From Nocardioides caeni (GTDB taxonomy: Bacteria > Actinomycetota > Actinomycetes > Propionibacteriales > Nocardioidaceae): DNA of 64,000 nt. The number at the start of each line of letters is the position of its first letter. Position 1 is the stretch's first letter. Below are positions 34,296 to 42,246 of this stretch, one piece after another. The position numbers and the translations under genes are program-made. The notes under the pieces are model-generated. The model was not told the DNA's origin and ran no database searches. It was given only the letters and a program-made list of their open reading frames with translations. Location: NCBI RefSeq assembly GCF_004912195.1, contig NZ_STGW01000016.1, forward strand, positions 1 through 64,000, read 5' to 3'.

Positions 34296-34322
34296 CCATC
34301 CGCCCCCGGGGCGGCACCGAAC
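34296..34322 (+). promoter_or_regulatory. SigK-like promoter for the fasciclin gene
   Basis: CCATCC (34296-34301), 15 bases, then CCGAAC (34317-34322), about 45 bases before the fasciclin ATG, which has its own GGAAGG ribosome site. It is closely similar to the element at 32558-32585; the -10 part is nearer the SigK consensus CCGAAT. Confidence 0.6.
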
Positions 34323-34366
34323 CACTCCCAGAACGATCCATCGATCAACCTTCGGAAGGCACCACC

Positions 34367-35032
34367 ATGAAGCTCCAGAAGTTCACCCGCACCACGGGCA
34401 CCACGCTCGCCGCCCTGACCCTCTGCTTCGGCCTGGCGGCCTGTGGCGAGGACGACGACAGCACCACCGCCGGCGACACCTCCGGTGGCGACGACACCTC
34501 GTCGTCGACCGAGGAGGGCGCAGGCGCGCAGACCTTCGGCGACGGCTGCTCGGCGATCCCCGCCGACGGCGCCGGCTCCTTCGACGGCATGGTGATGGAC
34601 CCGGTGGCGACCGCCGCCAGCAACAACCCGCTGCTCGAGACCCTGGTCACCGCCGTGGGTGCGATCGACGGTCTCGGCGACACCCTCAACGGTGCGCCCG
34701 AGCTGACCGTCTTCGCCCCCGTCAATGACGCCTTCGCCGCGATCCCCGAGGCCGACCTCAACGGCCTGGTGATGGAGGGTCAGGAGAAGGGCGACAAGAG
34801 CACGCTCTACAAGATCCTCGCGCACCACGTGGTCGGCGCCAACCAGGACCAGGACGCCGTCGTCGGCAGCCAGGACACGCTCGCCGGTGACTCCCTCACG
34901 ATCGAGGGCAGCCCCGAGGAGGGCATGACCGTGTCCGACGGCACCGTCACCGCCAACGTCCTGTGCGGCAACATCCCGACGGCCAACGCGACCGTCTACG
35001 TGATCGACCAGGTGCTCACCGGCGTCAAGTGA
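34367..35032 (+). CDS. Fasciclin-domain lipoprotein (MPT83/MPT70-like)
   Basis: A 221-residue secreted lipoprotein. The signal peptide is MKLQKFTRTTG plus a hydrophobic run, with the lipobox 'LAAC' at Cys26, followed by an acidic Asp/Ser/Thr/Gly linker. A single fasciclin (FAS1) domain spans about 75-221: 'NPLLETLVTAV', 'LTVFAPVNDAFAAIP', 'ILAHHVVG' and 'ATVYVIDQVLTG'. In mycobacteria MPT70 and MPT83, the main SigK targets, are of this type. It lies directly upstream of sigK and behind a SigK-like promoter. It is presumably surface-anchored and adhesive or sensory. Confidence 0.93.
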   Translation: MKLQKFTRTTGTTLAALTLCFGLAACGEDDDSTTAGDTSGGDDTSSSTEEGAGAQTFGDGCSAIPADGAGSFDGMVMDPVATAASNNPLLETLVTAVGAIDGLGDTLNGAPELTVFAPVNDAFAAIPEADLNGLVMEGQEKGDKSTLYKILAHHVVGANQDQDAVVGSQDTLAGDSLTIEGSPEEGMTVSDGTVTANVLCGNIPTANATVYVIDQVLTGVK

Positions 35033-35101
35033 CGCACCCGCACCACCCCTGATCGCGGCGAGCTCTCGCCAAGATCACCGTCCACCCGGAAGGATCACAC
35101 C

Positions 35102-35707
35102 ATGGATCCGGTCCCTGGCAACCCGGCCGGCGCCTCCCACCAGGGGGCGCTGGCCGGCGCGGGTCCCGACCTCGGCGCGCTGCTGCGCAGTGCCGCCCGG
35201 GGCGACACGGCGGCCTTCGCCGAGCTCTACGACGCCACCTCCTCCCGACTGCACGGCCTGGTCCTCCGGGTGGTCCGTGATCCGGCGCAGTCCGAGGAGG
35301 TCACCCAGGAGGTCTTCCTGGAGATCTGGCGCCAGTCGGCCCGCTTCGACCCCGCCCGGGGCAGCGCGCTGTCCTGGATGATGACGATCGGGCACCGCAA
35401 GGCGGTCGACCGGGTGCGCAGCGCCGAGGCGGCCACCCGCCGTGACGTGGCCTACGAGCAGTCCCACCAGAGCATCGAGCACGACGTGACGGCCGAGGCC
35501 GCGCACGCCTCCCTCGAGGCCCGCCGGGTGCGTCAGGCACTCGGCAACCTCACCGACGTTCAGCGCGAGGCCATCGAGCTGGCGTACTTCGGCGGTTACA
35601 CCCACACCGAGGTGGCCGCCCTCCTCGACCTACCGGTCGGGACGGCAAAGACCCGGATTCGCGACGGCCTGATCCGCCTGCGCGACTCGATCGGAGTAGA
35701 ACGATGA
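35102..35707 (+). CDS. sigK: ECF RNA polymerase sigma factor SigK
   Basis: A 201-residue ECF sigma factor. Sigma region 2 is at about 35-105 ('AELYDATSSRLHGLVLRVV', 'TQEVFLEIWRQSARFDP', 'LSWMMTIGHRKAVDRVR'). Region 4 is at about 140-195 ('YTHTEVAALLDLPVGTAKTR'). An AAGGA ribosome site precedes the ATG. Its stop overlaps the anti-sigma start (ATGA). The combination with a RskA-type anti-sigma factor, a fasciclin lipoprotein and the FAD/DUF1365/methyltransferase genes reproduces the mycobacterial sigK locus, which supports the SigK name over other ECF groups. It may be cotranscribed with the fasciclin gene, since no SigK-like promoter is seen in the 69-base gap. Confidence 0.93.
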   Translation: MDPVPGNPAGASHQGALAGAGPDLGALLRSAARGDTAAFAELYDATSSRLHGLVLRVVRDPAQSEEVTQEVFLEIWRQSARFDPARGSALSWMMTIGHRKAVDRVRSAEAATRRDVAYEQSHQSIEHDVTAEAAHASLEARRVRQALGNLTDVQREAIELAYFGGYTHTEVAALLDLPVGTAKTRIRDGLIRLRDSIGVER

Positions 35708-36480
35708 ACCACCACCAGTGGGACGACGCCCACGCACTGTCCGGCGCCTACGCCGTCGATGCCCTCGACGCCGAGGAGCGGGCCCGTTTCGAGTCGCACC
35801 TGGAGAACTGCCAGCACTGCCGCGACGAGGTGGACGGCTTGCGGGACGCCGCGGCCGCACTCGGCAGCAGCCAGCCCACCGAGCCGCCGTCCTCCGTGCG
35901 CGACGCCGTCCTCGCGGGGATCACCGGCATCCGGCCGTTGCCGCCGGTGACCGCCGAGCCGGTCCCGGTCCCCGACACCCCGCCCTCCCCGGCCGCCGAC
36001 CTGTCGGCCCGCCGTCGGCTCCGCCAGCTGCGCCGCGTCCCCCTCCTCGTCGCCGCGGCGGTGATCCTCATCGCCACTGCCGGCCTCGCCGTGTGGTCGC
36101 CGTGGTCGGCCCCCGACGACGAGAAGGTGCACCTGAGCGTCACCGAGCGGGTCCTGACCGCCGACGACGCGGCGCGCGTGGAGGCCGCCTTCGACGACGG
36201 CTCCCGCGCCACGGTGGTGATCTCGCGCAGCGTGGGCCGCGCCGTCATCCTGACGGAGGACATGGCGCAGCCGCCTGACGGCCGGGTCTATGCCCTGTGG
36301 CTGCAGAGCCCTGCCGGTGTGATGGTCCCGGCAGGCCTCATGCCCGACGACCCCGACGCGACGGTGCCGCTCGACGGCGACGCCTCGCGTGCGACCGCCG
36401 TGGGGATCACGATCGAGCCGGACGGCGGCTCCCCGGAGCCGACCAGCGAGCCGATCGCCGTCTTCCCGCTGGAGGCGTGA
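35704..36480 (+). CDS. rskA: Anti-sigma factor RskA
   Basis: A 258-residue single-pass membrane protein. The cytoplasmic zinc-binding anti-sigma domain has His32, Cys36 and Cys39 ('HLENCQHC'). A Pro-rich linker leads to one membrane helix at about 112-131. The extracytoplasmic part (about 140-258) is the RskA domain ('GRVYALWLQSPAGVMVPAG'). It holds SigK inactive until cleaved by site-1 and site-2 proteases in the known mycobacterial system. Overlaps with sigK upstream (ATGA) and with the FAD oxidoreductase downstream (TGATG) show one operon. Confidence 0.93.
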   Translation: MNHHQWDDAHALSGAYAVDALDAEERARFESHLENCQHCRDEVDGLRDAAAALGSSQPTEPPSSVRDAVLAGITGIRPLPPVTAEPVPVPDTPPSPAADLSARRRLRQLRRVPLLVAAAVILIATAGLAVWSPWSAPDDEKVHLSVTERVLTADDAARVEAAFDDGSRATVVISRSVGRAVILTEDMAQPPDGRVYALWLQSPAGVMVPAGLMPDDPDATVPLDGDASRATAVGITIEPDGGSPEPTSEPIAVFPLEA

Positions 36481-38801
36481 TGGCCGGCACCCCCGCCCCG
36501 TCCGGGGTCGTGCGGAGGGTGGCCGTGGTCGGGTCCGGCGTCGCCGGTCTGACCGCCGCCCACGTCGCCTCGCGCACCGCAAACCGGACCCACGTCACCC
36601 TGCTGGAGGCCGACCTCCGGTTGGGCGGGCACGCCGACACCCACCGGATCACCGACCCGACCGGACGCGAGCTACTCATCGACAGCGGCTTCATCGTCCA
36701 CAACCGGCGCACTTACCCGACCCTGCTGCGGCTCTTCGACGAGCTCGGCGTCCCGACCCAGGAGTCGGAGATGTCGATGTCGATCAGCGACCAGGGCACC
36801 GGACTGGAATGGGCCGGCGCCCTGGGCCGGTCGGGTGTCTTCCCCCGCGGCAGCCGCAACCACCGCAATCCGGCCTACCTGCGGATGCTGACGGAGGTCC
36901 CGCGCTTCCACCGCCGCGCTCAGCGGCTCGTGGCACGCTCGTCGGACCCCGGCGCGGACGCCACGACGCTGGGCGCCTTCCTCGATGCCGGCCGCTTCTC
37001 GCCGTACTTCCGGCGGCACTTCATGGAGCCGCTGGTCGCGGCGGTGTGGTCGTGCGACCCCGACACCGCGCTCGACTACCCCGCGGCCTACCTCTTCGCC
37101 TTCCTGCAGCACCACGGCATGCTGCGGGTCTTCGGCTCCCCGACCTGGCGCACCGTCTCCGGCGGCTCGCGCACCTACGTCGACGCGGTCGCCGAGTCCC
37201 TGCGCCAGGCCGGCGCGACGATCCGCTGCGGCGAGCCCGTGGTCGCCATCGAGGAGACCCCCGACGGCTCCGATGGCTCCGGGGGCTCGGTGGTCGTCAC
37301 GACGACCGCCGGTCGGGAGGAGTACGACGCCGTGGTCGTCGCCGCACACCCCGAGCAGGCCCTGGCCATGCTGGCCCGGCCGACGACCGCGCAGCGCGAG
37401 GTGCTCGGCGCCCTGCCCTATGCGCCCAACACCGCGCTGCTGCACACCGACACGTCGCTGATGCCGACGCACCGCGACGCCTGGGCCTCGTGGAACTTCC
37501 GCCGACCGCTGGACGCGCGTGACGGCGTGCTGGTGACCTACGACCTCACCCGTCTGCAGCGGTTGCCGACGGATACCGCCTACCTCGTGACGCTCGGCGG
37601 CGAGGACCTGGTCGACCCGGACTCCGTGCTGGTGCGTCGCGACTACGCCCACCCGCTCTACACGCCGTCATCCGTGGCCGCCCAGCGCCGACTGCCGGAG
37701 ATCGACTCCGACCGGATCGTCTTCGCCGGCGCCTACCACGGCTGGGGCTTCCACGAGGACGGCGCCCGCTCGGGCCTGGCCGCGGCGGAGAGGCTGGGCC
37801 TGACCTGGGCGAACGCCCCATCCCCGACTCCTCGCACCTCGGCCGCCGGGGGGTCCGTGGCCGAGGTGCGAGGACACACCGCTCCGGCCGCGACCACCTA
37901 CGTGACCACCCTGACCCATCGGCGTCGCGAGCCGATCGAGCGCCGGTTCACCCACCGTTCACGGTTCTGGGTGGTCGACCTCGACCGGGTGGACGCACAG
38001 GGCCGGGCCGACGGCGGCCGGGGGCGTTTCCTCGGCCGCGACCACTTCGACGGCGACACCGCCTCGGTGCGCGAGGGGCTCGACCGCTTCCTCGCGCGAC
38101 ACGGACTGGACCTGCGGGGCGGGACTGCCCTGATGGCTGCACCCCCCCGCGCCTTGGGGCACTGCTTCAACCCGATCTCGGTCCACTGGTGCTGGGCCGA
38201 CGCGGCGCGAAGCGGGGGGCGCCCCGCAGGTCCGCCCGACGCCACGGTCGTCGAGGTGCACAACACCTACGGCGACCGACACGCCTATCTGCTGGACGCC
38301 GACGCGGCCGGACGTGCCGTGATCGACAAGGCGATGTACGTCTCGCCGTTCCACGGCACGGACGGCCACTACGAGGTCGCCGTCCCGCCGCCGGGCGCCG
38401 GTGACGGGACCCTTCGCCTCGCGATCCGTCTGGTCACCGACGACGGCGCCCGCTTCGACGCCAGCCTCGTCGGCCAGCCGGCCACGTCCCCCTCGCCCGG
38501 CCCCCCGCTCGCCGGTCTCCGCGGGGCGGCGCTGATCCGGATGCACGGGATCGCGCTGTGGCTGCGCCGGCTCCCCGTGCAGCCCCGACCTGCCCACGAC
38601 GCCAGTCATCGAGGAGCGAGCGCAGAAGCCCCCGGTCATCGAGGTGCGAGCGCCAGCGAGCGTCACGAGATGCCCGCAGCCCCCTCGACGAGGTCCGCAC
38701 AGGGGTCTCGTGACGCCCGCTCGTCCCTCGCGGGCTCCTCGACCACCGGAACCACCTCGCCCCGCGCGGGCTCCTCGACCACCGGAAGGAGTCTCCGATG
38801 A
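36480..38801 (+). CDS. FAD-dependent oxidoreductase fused to DUF1365 protein
   Basis: A 773-residue protein. Residues 13-440 form an amine-oxidase-like FAD domain ('VAVVGSGVAGLTAAHVA', 'LIDSGFIVHNRRTYP', 'IVFAGAYHGWGFHEDG'). Residues ~473-700 are a DUF1365 domain ('HRSRFWVVDLDRVDAQG', 'LGHCFNPISVHWCW', 'VEVHNTYGDRHAYLL'). In mycobacteria these are two genes (Rv0449c- and Rv0448c-like) of the SigK locus, and the FAD part reduces a methylene fatty acid to a 10-methyl one. The last ~69 residues (705-773), rich in Ser, Arg, Gly and Thr, are translated from a dispersed DNA repeat. The start overlaps rskA by one base and the end overlaps the next gene by 4. Confidence 0.9.
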   Translation: MAGTPAPSGVVRRVAVVGSGVAGLTAAHVASRTANRTHVTLLEADLRLGGHADTHRITDPTGRELLIDSGFIVHNRRTYPTLLRLFDELGVPTQESEMSMSISDQGTGLEWAGALGRSGVFPRGSRNHRNPAYLRMLTEVPRFHRRAQRLVARSSDPGADATTLGAFLDAGRFSPYFRRHFMEPLVAAVWSCDPDTALDYPAAYLFAFLQHHGMLRVFGSPTWRTVSGGSRTYVDAVAESLRQAGATIRCGEPVVAIEETPDGSDGSGGSVVVTTTAGREEYDAVVVAAHPEQALAMLARPTTAQREVLGALPYAPNTALLHTDTSLMPTHRDAWASWNFRRPLDARDGVLVTYDLTRLQRLPTDTAYLVTLGGEDLVDPDSVLVRRDYAHPLYTPSSVAAQRRLPEIDSDRIVFAGAYHGWGFHEDGARSGLAAAERLGLTWANAPSPTPRTSAAGGSVAEVRGHTAPAATTYVTTLTHRRREPIERRFTHRSRFWVVDLDRVDAQGRADGGRGRFLGRDHFDGDTASVREGLDRFLARHGLDLRGGTALMAAPPRALGHCFNPISVHWCWADAARSGGRPAGPPDATVVEVHNTYGDRHAYLLDADAAGRAVIDKAMYVSPFHGTDGHYEVAVPPPGAGDGTLRLAIRLVTDDGARFDASLVGQPATSPSPGPPLAGLRGAALIRMHGIALWLRRLPVQPRPAHDASHRGASAEAPGHRGASASERHEMPAAPSTRSAQGSRDARSSLAGSSTTGTTSPRAGSSTTGRSLR
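38602..38785. repeat. Dispersed hairpin element, copy B (inside a coding region)
   Basis: CCAGTCATCGAGGAGCGAGCG to GGCTCCTCGACCACCGG, with an internal CGTCACGAGATG...CTCGTGACG fold-back and a duplicated right end (CTCCTCGACCACCGG occurs twice). It matches copies A (34107) and C (44522). It is read in-frame as the C-terminal tail of the FAD/DUF1365 fusion and ends just before the next gene. Confidence 0.75.
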
Positions 38802-40090
38802 CCCTCACCGCCGAGCCCCAGCCCCGTGCCAACCTCTGGCCGGGCCTCGACCAGGCTCCGACGGCCGGGATCGCCGCCCGGATCGCCGAGCGGCTCTTCC
38901 GCTCCGCGATCGCCCGCCTCGACGTCACCGTCCGGCTGGAGCACCCCGACGGACGCACCGAGACCCTGGGCCGTGGGGGTCCGGGGATCGTGGTCGAGCG
39001 TCCCGCGGAGCTCTTCGCCCGCCTCGGGAAGGACCAGCTGATCGGCTTCGGGGAGGCCTACCTGACAGGCGCCTGGTCGGAGGAGGGCGACCCGTCGGAC
39101 GGTGGCCTCGGGGCGTTCCTGACGGTGCTCGCCGCCGAGATCTCGACGCTCGTGCCGCGGCCCCTGCAGCGGCTGCGCGCGATGGTGGTGACGAAGATGC
39201 CCCGCACGCACCGGGGATCGCGGGCGCACGCCCAGGACAACATCGCCCATCACTACGACCTGTCCAATGGTCTGTTCGAGGCGTTCCTCGACCCGACGCT
39301 GTCCTACTCGTCGGCCCTGTTCGAGGACCTCGCGACCGCGCAGACCGAGGACTTCGCGGCGGCGCAGCACCGCAAGATCGACCGTCTCCTCGATCAGGCG
39401 GGCGTCACGTCGGGCACCCGGGTCCTGGAGATCGGCACCGGCTGGGGCGAGCTCGCCGTGCGGGCCGCGGCTCGCGGCGCGACGGTCCGCACCATCACCT
39501 TGTCGGTGGAGCAGCAGCAGCTGGCCCGCGAGCGGATCGCGGCGGCGGGGTACGCCGACCGCGTCCAGGTCGACCTGTGCGACTACCGCGCGCTGCTGGA
39601 CGAGCCCGCGCAGGCCTACGACGCCGTGGTCTCCGTGGAGATGATCGAGGCCGTGGGCGCGGCGTACTGGCCGACGTACTTCCGCACCCTCGACCACGTC
39701 CTCGCCCCCGGCGGTCGGGTGGCGATCCAGGCGATCACGATGCCCCACGACCGGATGCTCGCCACCCGGTCGACACACACCTTCATCACCCGCTACATCT
39801 TCCCCGGCGGCGCCCTGCCGTCGGTCCGGGCGATCGAGGAGACCATCGCGCAGCACACCTCGCTCCAGGTGGTCGACGACCTCGCCATCGGCGCCCACTA
39901 CGCCGCGACGCTGCGGCGCTGGGACCAGGCCTTCCTCGCCGCCCGGGACCGGGTGGCCGCGCTGGGCTTCGACGAGACCTTCGTGCGGATGTGGCACTTC
40001 TACCTGGACTACTGCCGCGCCGGGTTCGCCGCCGACTACATCAACGTGCGCCAGCTGACGTTCGAGCGCACCGACCGGGAGACGCGATGA
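38798..40090 (+). CDS. Cyclopropane-fatty-acyl-phospholipid synthase family methyltransferase (1)
   Basis: A 430-residue SAM-dependent enzyme that methylates or cyclopropanates the double bond of phospholipid acyl chains. The N-terminal domain ('LIGFGEAYLTGAWSEEGD') is followed by 'DNIAHHYDLSNGLFEAFLD', a SAM motif 'VLEIGTGWGELAVRAA' (Thr instead of the usual Cys) and 'VSVEMIEAVGAAYWPTYF'. 'MWHFYLDYCRAGFAADYINV' closes the fold, like the mycobacterial UfaA1-type protein. It overlaps both neighbours by 4 bases. The FAD oxidoreductase upstream and a second paralogue downstream suggest 10-methyl branched fatty-acid synthesis. Confidence 0.92.
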   Translation: MTLTAEPQPRANLWPGLDQAPTAGIAARIAERLFRSAIARLDVTVRLEHPDGRTETLGRGGPGIVVERPAELFARLGKDQLIGFGEAYLTGAWSEEGDPSDGGLGAFLTVLAAEISTLVPRPLQRLRAMVVTKMPRTHRGSRAHAQDNIAHHYDLSNGLFEAFLDPTLSYSSALFEDLATAQTEDFAAAQHRKIDRLLDQAGVTSGTRVLEIGTGWGELAVRAAARGATVRTITLSVEQQQLARERIAAAGYADRVQVDLCDYRALLDEPAQAYDAVVSVEMIEAVGAAYWPTYFRTLDHVLAPGGRVAIQAITMPHDRMLATRSTHTFITRYIFPGGALPSVRAIEETIAQHTSLQVVDDLAIGAHYAATLRRWDQAFLAARDRVAALGFDETFVRMWHFYLDYCRAGFAADYINVRQLTFERTDRETR

Positions 40091-41409
40091 CCGCCACGCT
40101 CGACACCCCCGCCCCCGCACCCACCGCAGGCGACGGGGTCGCCGCCCGCCTGGAGGCGGCGCTGCGGCCCTTCCTCGCCGGCGACCTCCCGGTGCGCCTG
40201 ACCGCGTGGGACGGGTCGGTCGCGGGACCGGCCGATGCCCCGGCCGTCGCTCTGCGCTCGCCCGACGCGTTGCGCCGCCTGCTGTGGCACCCGGGCGAGC
40301 TGGGCGCCGCCCAGGCCTACGTCGCCGGCGAGCTCGCGGTCGAGGGCGACCTGGTCGCCCTCGACCGTGGCCTGACCCATGCGTTCGCGGTGGCCAGGGA
40401 GCGGGACCTGGCGGGCCGGCGTCCATCGCTGCGGGCGGTGGCCGGCGCGGTGCGCACGGCGATCGGCCTCGACATCCTGGGCCGTCCGCCGGCTCCGCCC
40501 GCGACGCAGGCGCGGATCCGGGGTCGTCTGCACTCGAAGGACCGCGACCGCGCGTCCATCAGCCACCACTACGACACGACAGCCGAGTTCTACTCGCTGA
40601 TCCTCGACCCGGTCGCGATGGCCTACTCGTGCGGCTACCACGCCAACCCGGACGTCTCCCTCGTCGAGGCGCAGCACGCCAAGCTCGACCTGGTCTGTCG
40701 CAAGCTCGGCCTCGAGCCGGGCATGCGCCTGCTCGACGTCGGCTGCGGGTGGGGCTCGCTGTCCCTGCACGCGGCCGAGCACTTCGGCGTCGAGGTGCGC
40801 GGCGTGACGATCTCGACCGAGCAGCAGGCGTTCGCGACTGCGGCCGCGGAGCGCCGCGGCGTGGCCGACAAGGTCCGCTTCGACGTCTGCGACTACCGCG
40901 ACGCGGTGCCGTCCCGCGGCCAGGAGTACGACGCCGTGGTCTCCCTCGAGATGGGCGAGCACGTCGGGGAGCGCAACTACCCGACCTACGCCCGCGTCCT
41001 GCACGACTCCGTGCGTCCCGGCGGCCGGGTGCTGGTCCAGCAGATGTCCCGGCCCGCCGGCAACCGGTGGCCCGGCGGCGGACCGTTCATCGAGTCGTTC
41101 ATCGCGCCCGACATGTACATGCGGCCCGTCGGCGCCACCGTCGACCTGCTCGAGGCCTCCGGCCTGGAGGCCCGCGACGTCCACGCGCTGCGCGAGCACT
41201 ACGTGCTCACCGTCGCCGGCTGGATCGAGCGCTTCGAGGCCAACCGCGAGGCCATCACCGCCCTGGTCGGCGAGGAGCTGGTCCGCGTCTGGGAGCTCTA
41301 CCTCGTCGGCGGCTCGATGGCGTTCCGCGACGGCCGGATGGGTGTCGACCAGGTCCTTCTCGCCCGCCCCGGTGCCGCCCACTCCCTCCCCCTCGTCCGC
41401 TCCTGGTGA
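40087..41409 (+). CDS. Cyclopropane-fatty-acyl-phospholipid synthase family methyltransferase (2)
   Basis: A 440-residue paralogue of the preceding gene with clear divergence. The N-terminal domain is 'GAAQAYVAGELAVEGDLVAL', then 'ASISHHYDTTAEFYSLILD', the SAM motif 'LLDVGCGWGSLSLHAAEHFG', 'VVSLEMGEHVGERNYPTYA' and 'FIAPDMYMRPVGATVDLLE'. Glu-Met-Gly-Glu replaces the Glu-Met-Ile-Glu of copy 1. ATGA overlap with copy 1. The pair may use different double-bond positions or act as a methyltransferase and a cyclopropane synthase; sequence alone does not tell. Confidence 0.9.
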   Translation: MTATLDTPAPAPTAGDGVAARLEAALRPFLAGDLPVRLTAWDGSVAGPADAPAVALRSPDALRRLLWHPGELGAAQAYVAGELAVEGDLVALDRGLTHAFAVARERDLAGRRPSLRAVAGAVRTAIGLDILGRPPAPPATQARIRGRLHSKDRDRASISHHYDTTAEFYSLILDPVAMAYSCGYHANPDVSLVEAQHAKLDLVCRKLGLEPGMRLLDVGCGWGSLSLHAAEHFGVEVRGVTISTEQQAFATAAAERRGVADKVRFDVCDYRDAVPSRGQEYDAVVSLEMGEHVGERNYPTYARVLHDSVRPGGRVLVQQMSRPAGNRWPGGGPFIESFIAPDMYMRPVGATVDLLEASGLEARDVHALREHYVLTVAGWIERFEANREAITALVGEELVRVWELYLVGGSMAFRDGRMGVDQVLLARPGAAHSLPLVRSW

Positions 41410-41421
41410 GGGAGTCCCGCA

Positions 41422-42237
41422 ATGCCTGACGTCCTTGCTGCCGGCCTCACCGCGCTCGTCGTGGCCGGGCTCGTCATGACCGCGACCACGCTCGAGGCCC
41501 GGCGTCGCGGGGTCGTGGTCGTGGTGGATGTGGCCTGGGGACTGGTGTTCGTCGCGATCGCGATCGGCTGCGCCGTCGTCGGCCTCGCCCGCGACGCCGG
41601 GGACTCCACGCGGACCGTGCTGCTCGTCGCTCTGGTGGCGGCGTGGGGGCTGCGTCTGGCCTGGCACCTGCGCGGTCGGGCCAGCGGCGACCACGAGGAC
41701 CCGCGCTACGAGAAGATGCTCGGCGGTCGGCTCGACGAAGTGGGTCTCGTCGTCGCGATCCGCAAGGTGTTCGCCGTCCAGGGCGTCGCCGCCGTCGTCA
41801 TCGCGCTGCCGGTGGTCGTCGGCACGGCCACCGACGACGTGTGGTGGCCGATCGTCGTGGTCGGCGCCCTCGTGTGGGTCGTCGGCCTCGTGTTCGAGGC
41901 CGTGGGCGACGCGCAGCTGGCGTCGTACCGCGCCCGACCACGGGACGAGCGACCGCAGGTCCTCGACACAGGGCTGTGGCGCTACACCCGACACCCCAAC
42001 TACTTCGGCGACGCCTGCGTGTGGTGGGGGATCTGGTTGGTCGGCGGGTTGGCCAGCGGCTGGGTCGCCGGACTCGCGACGGTCCTCGCGCCGCTCGCGA
42101 TGACCTGGTTCCTCTCCGAGGCCACCGGTGCCAAGCTGCTGGAGAAGACGATGATGCAGCGCCCCGGCTATCCGGAGTATGCCGCCCGCACCTCGCGGTT
42201 CATCCCCCGTGCACCGCGGCGCAGCCCGATGGCCTGA
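41422..42237 (+). CDS. DUF1295 membrane protein
   Basis: A 271-residue protein with about six or seven hydrophobic segments. It carries the 'WRYTRHPNYFGDACVWWG' motif of the isoprenylcysteine-methyltransferase/steroid-reductase-like superfamily, and 'LLEKTMMQRPGYPEYAARTS' at the end, both typical of DUF1295. There is a good GAGGGAG ribosome site 7 bases upstream and a 12-base gap after the methyltransferase. A DUF1295 protein also belongs to the mycobacterial sigK locus (Rv0446c-like). A role as a reductase or methyltransferase on a lipid is inference. Confidence 0.88.
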   Translation: MPDVLAAGLTALVVAGLVMTATTLEARRRGVVVVVDVAWGLVFVAIAIGCAVVGLARDAGDSTRTVLLVALVAAWGLRLAWHLRGRASGDHEDPRYEKMLGGRLDEVGLVVAIRKVFAVQGVAAVVIALPVVVGTATDDVWWPIVVVGALVWVVGLVFEAVGDAQLASYRARPRDERPQVLDTGLWRYTRHPNYFGDACVWWGIWLVGGLASGWVAGLATVLAPLAMTWFLSEATGAKLLEKTMMQRPGYPEYAARTSRFIPRAPRRSPMA

Positions 42238-42246
42238 TCCACGAGC

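Noticed and set aside
35042..35075. Riboswitch or terminator between the fasciclin and sigK genes (GGCGAG-CT-CTCGCC)
   Set aside because: Only a 6-base stem is possible and there is no supporting context; it may be chance in GC-rich DNA.
38644..40086. In-frame upstream extension of the second methyltransferase (921-residue reading)
   Set aside because: It overlaps the first methyltransferase completely in another frame; the ATG at 40087 inside the preceding stop codon is the natural start.
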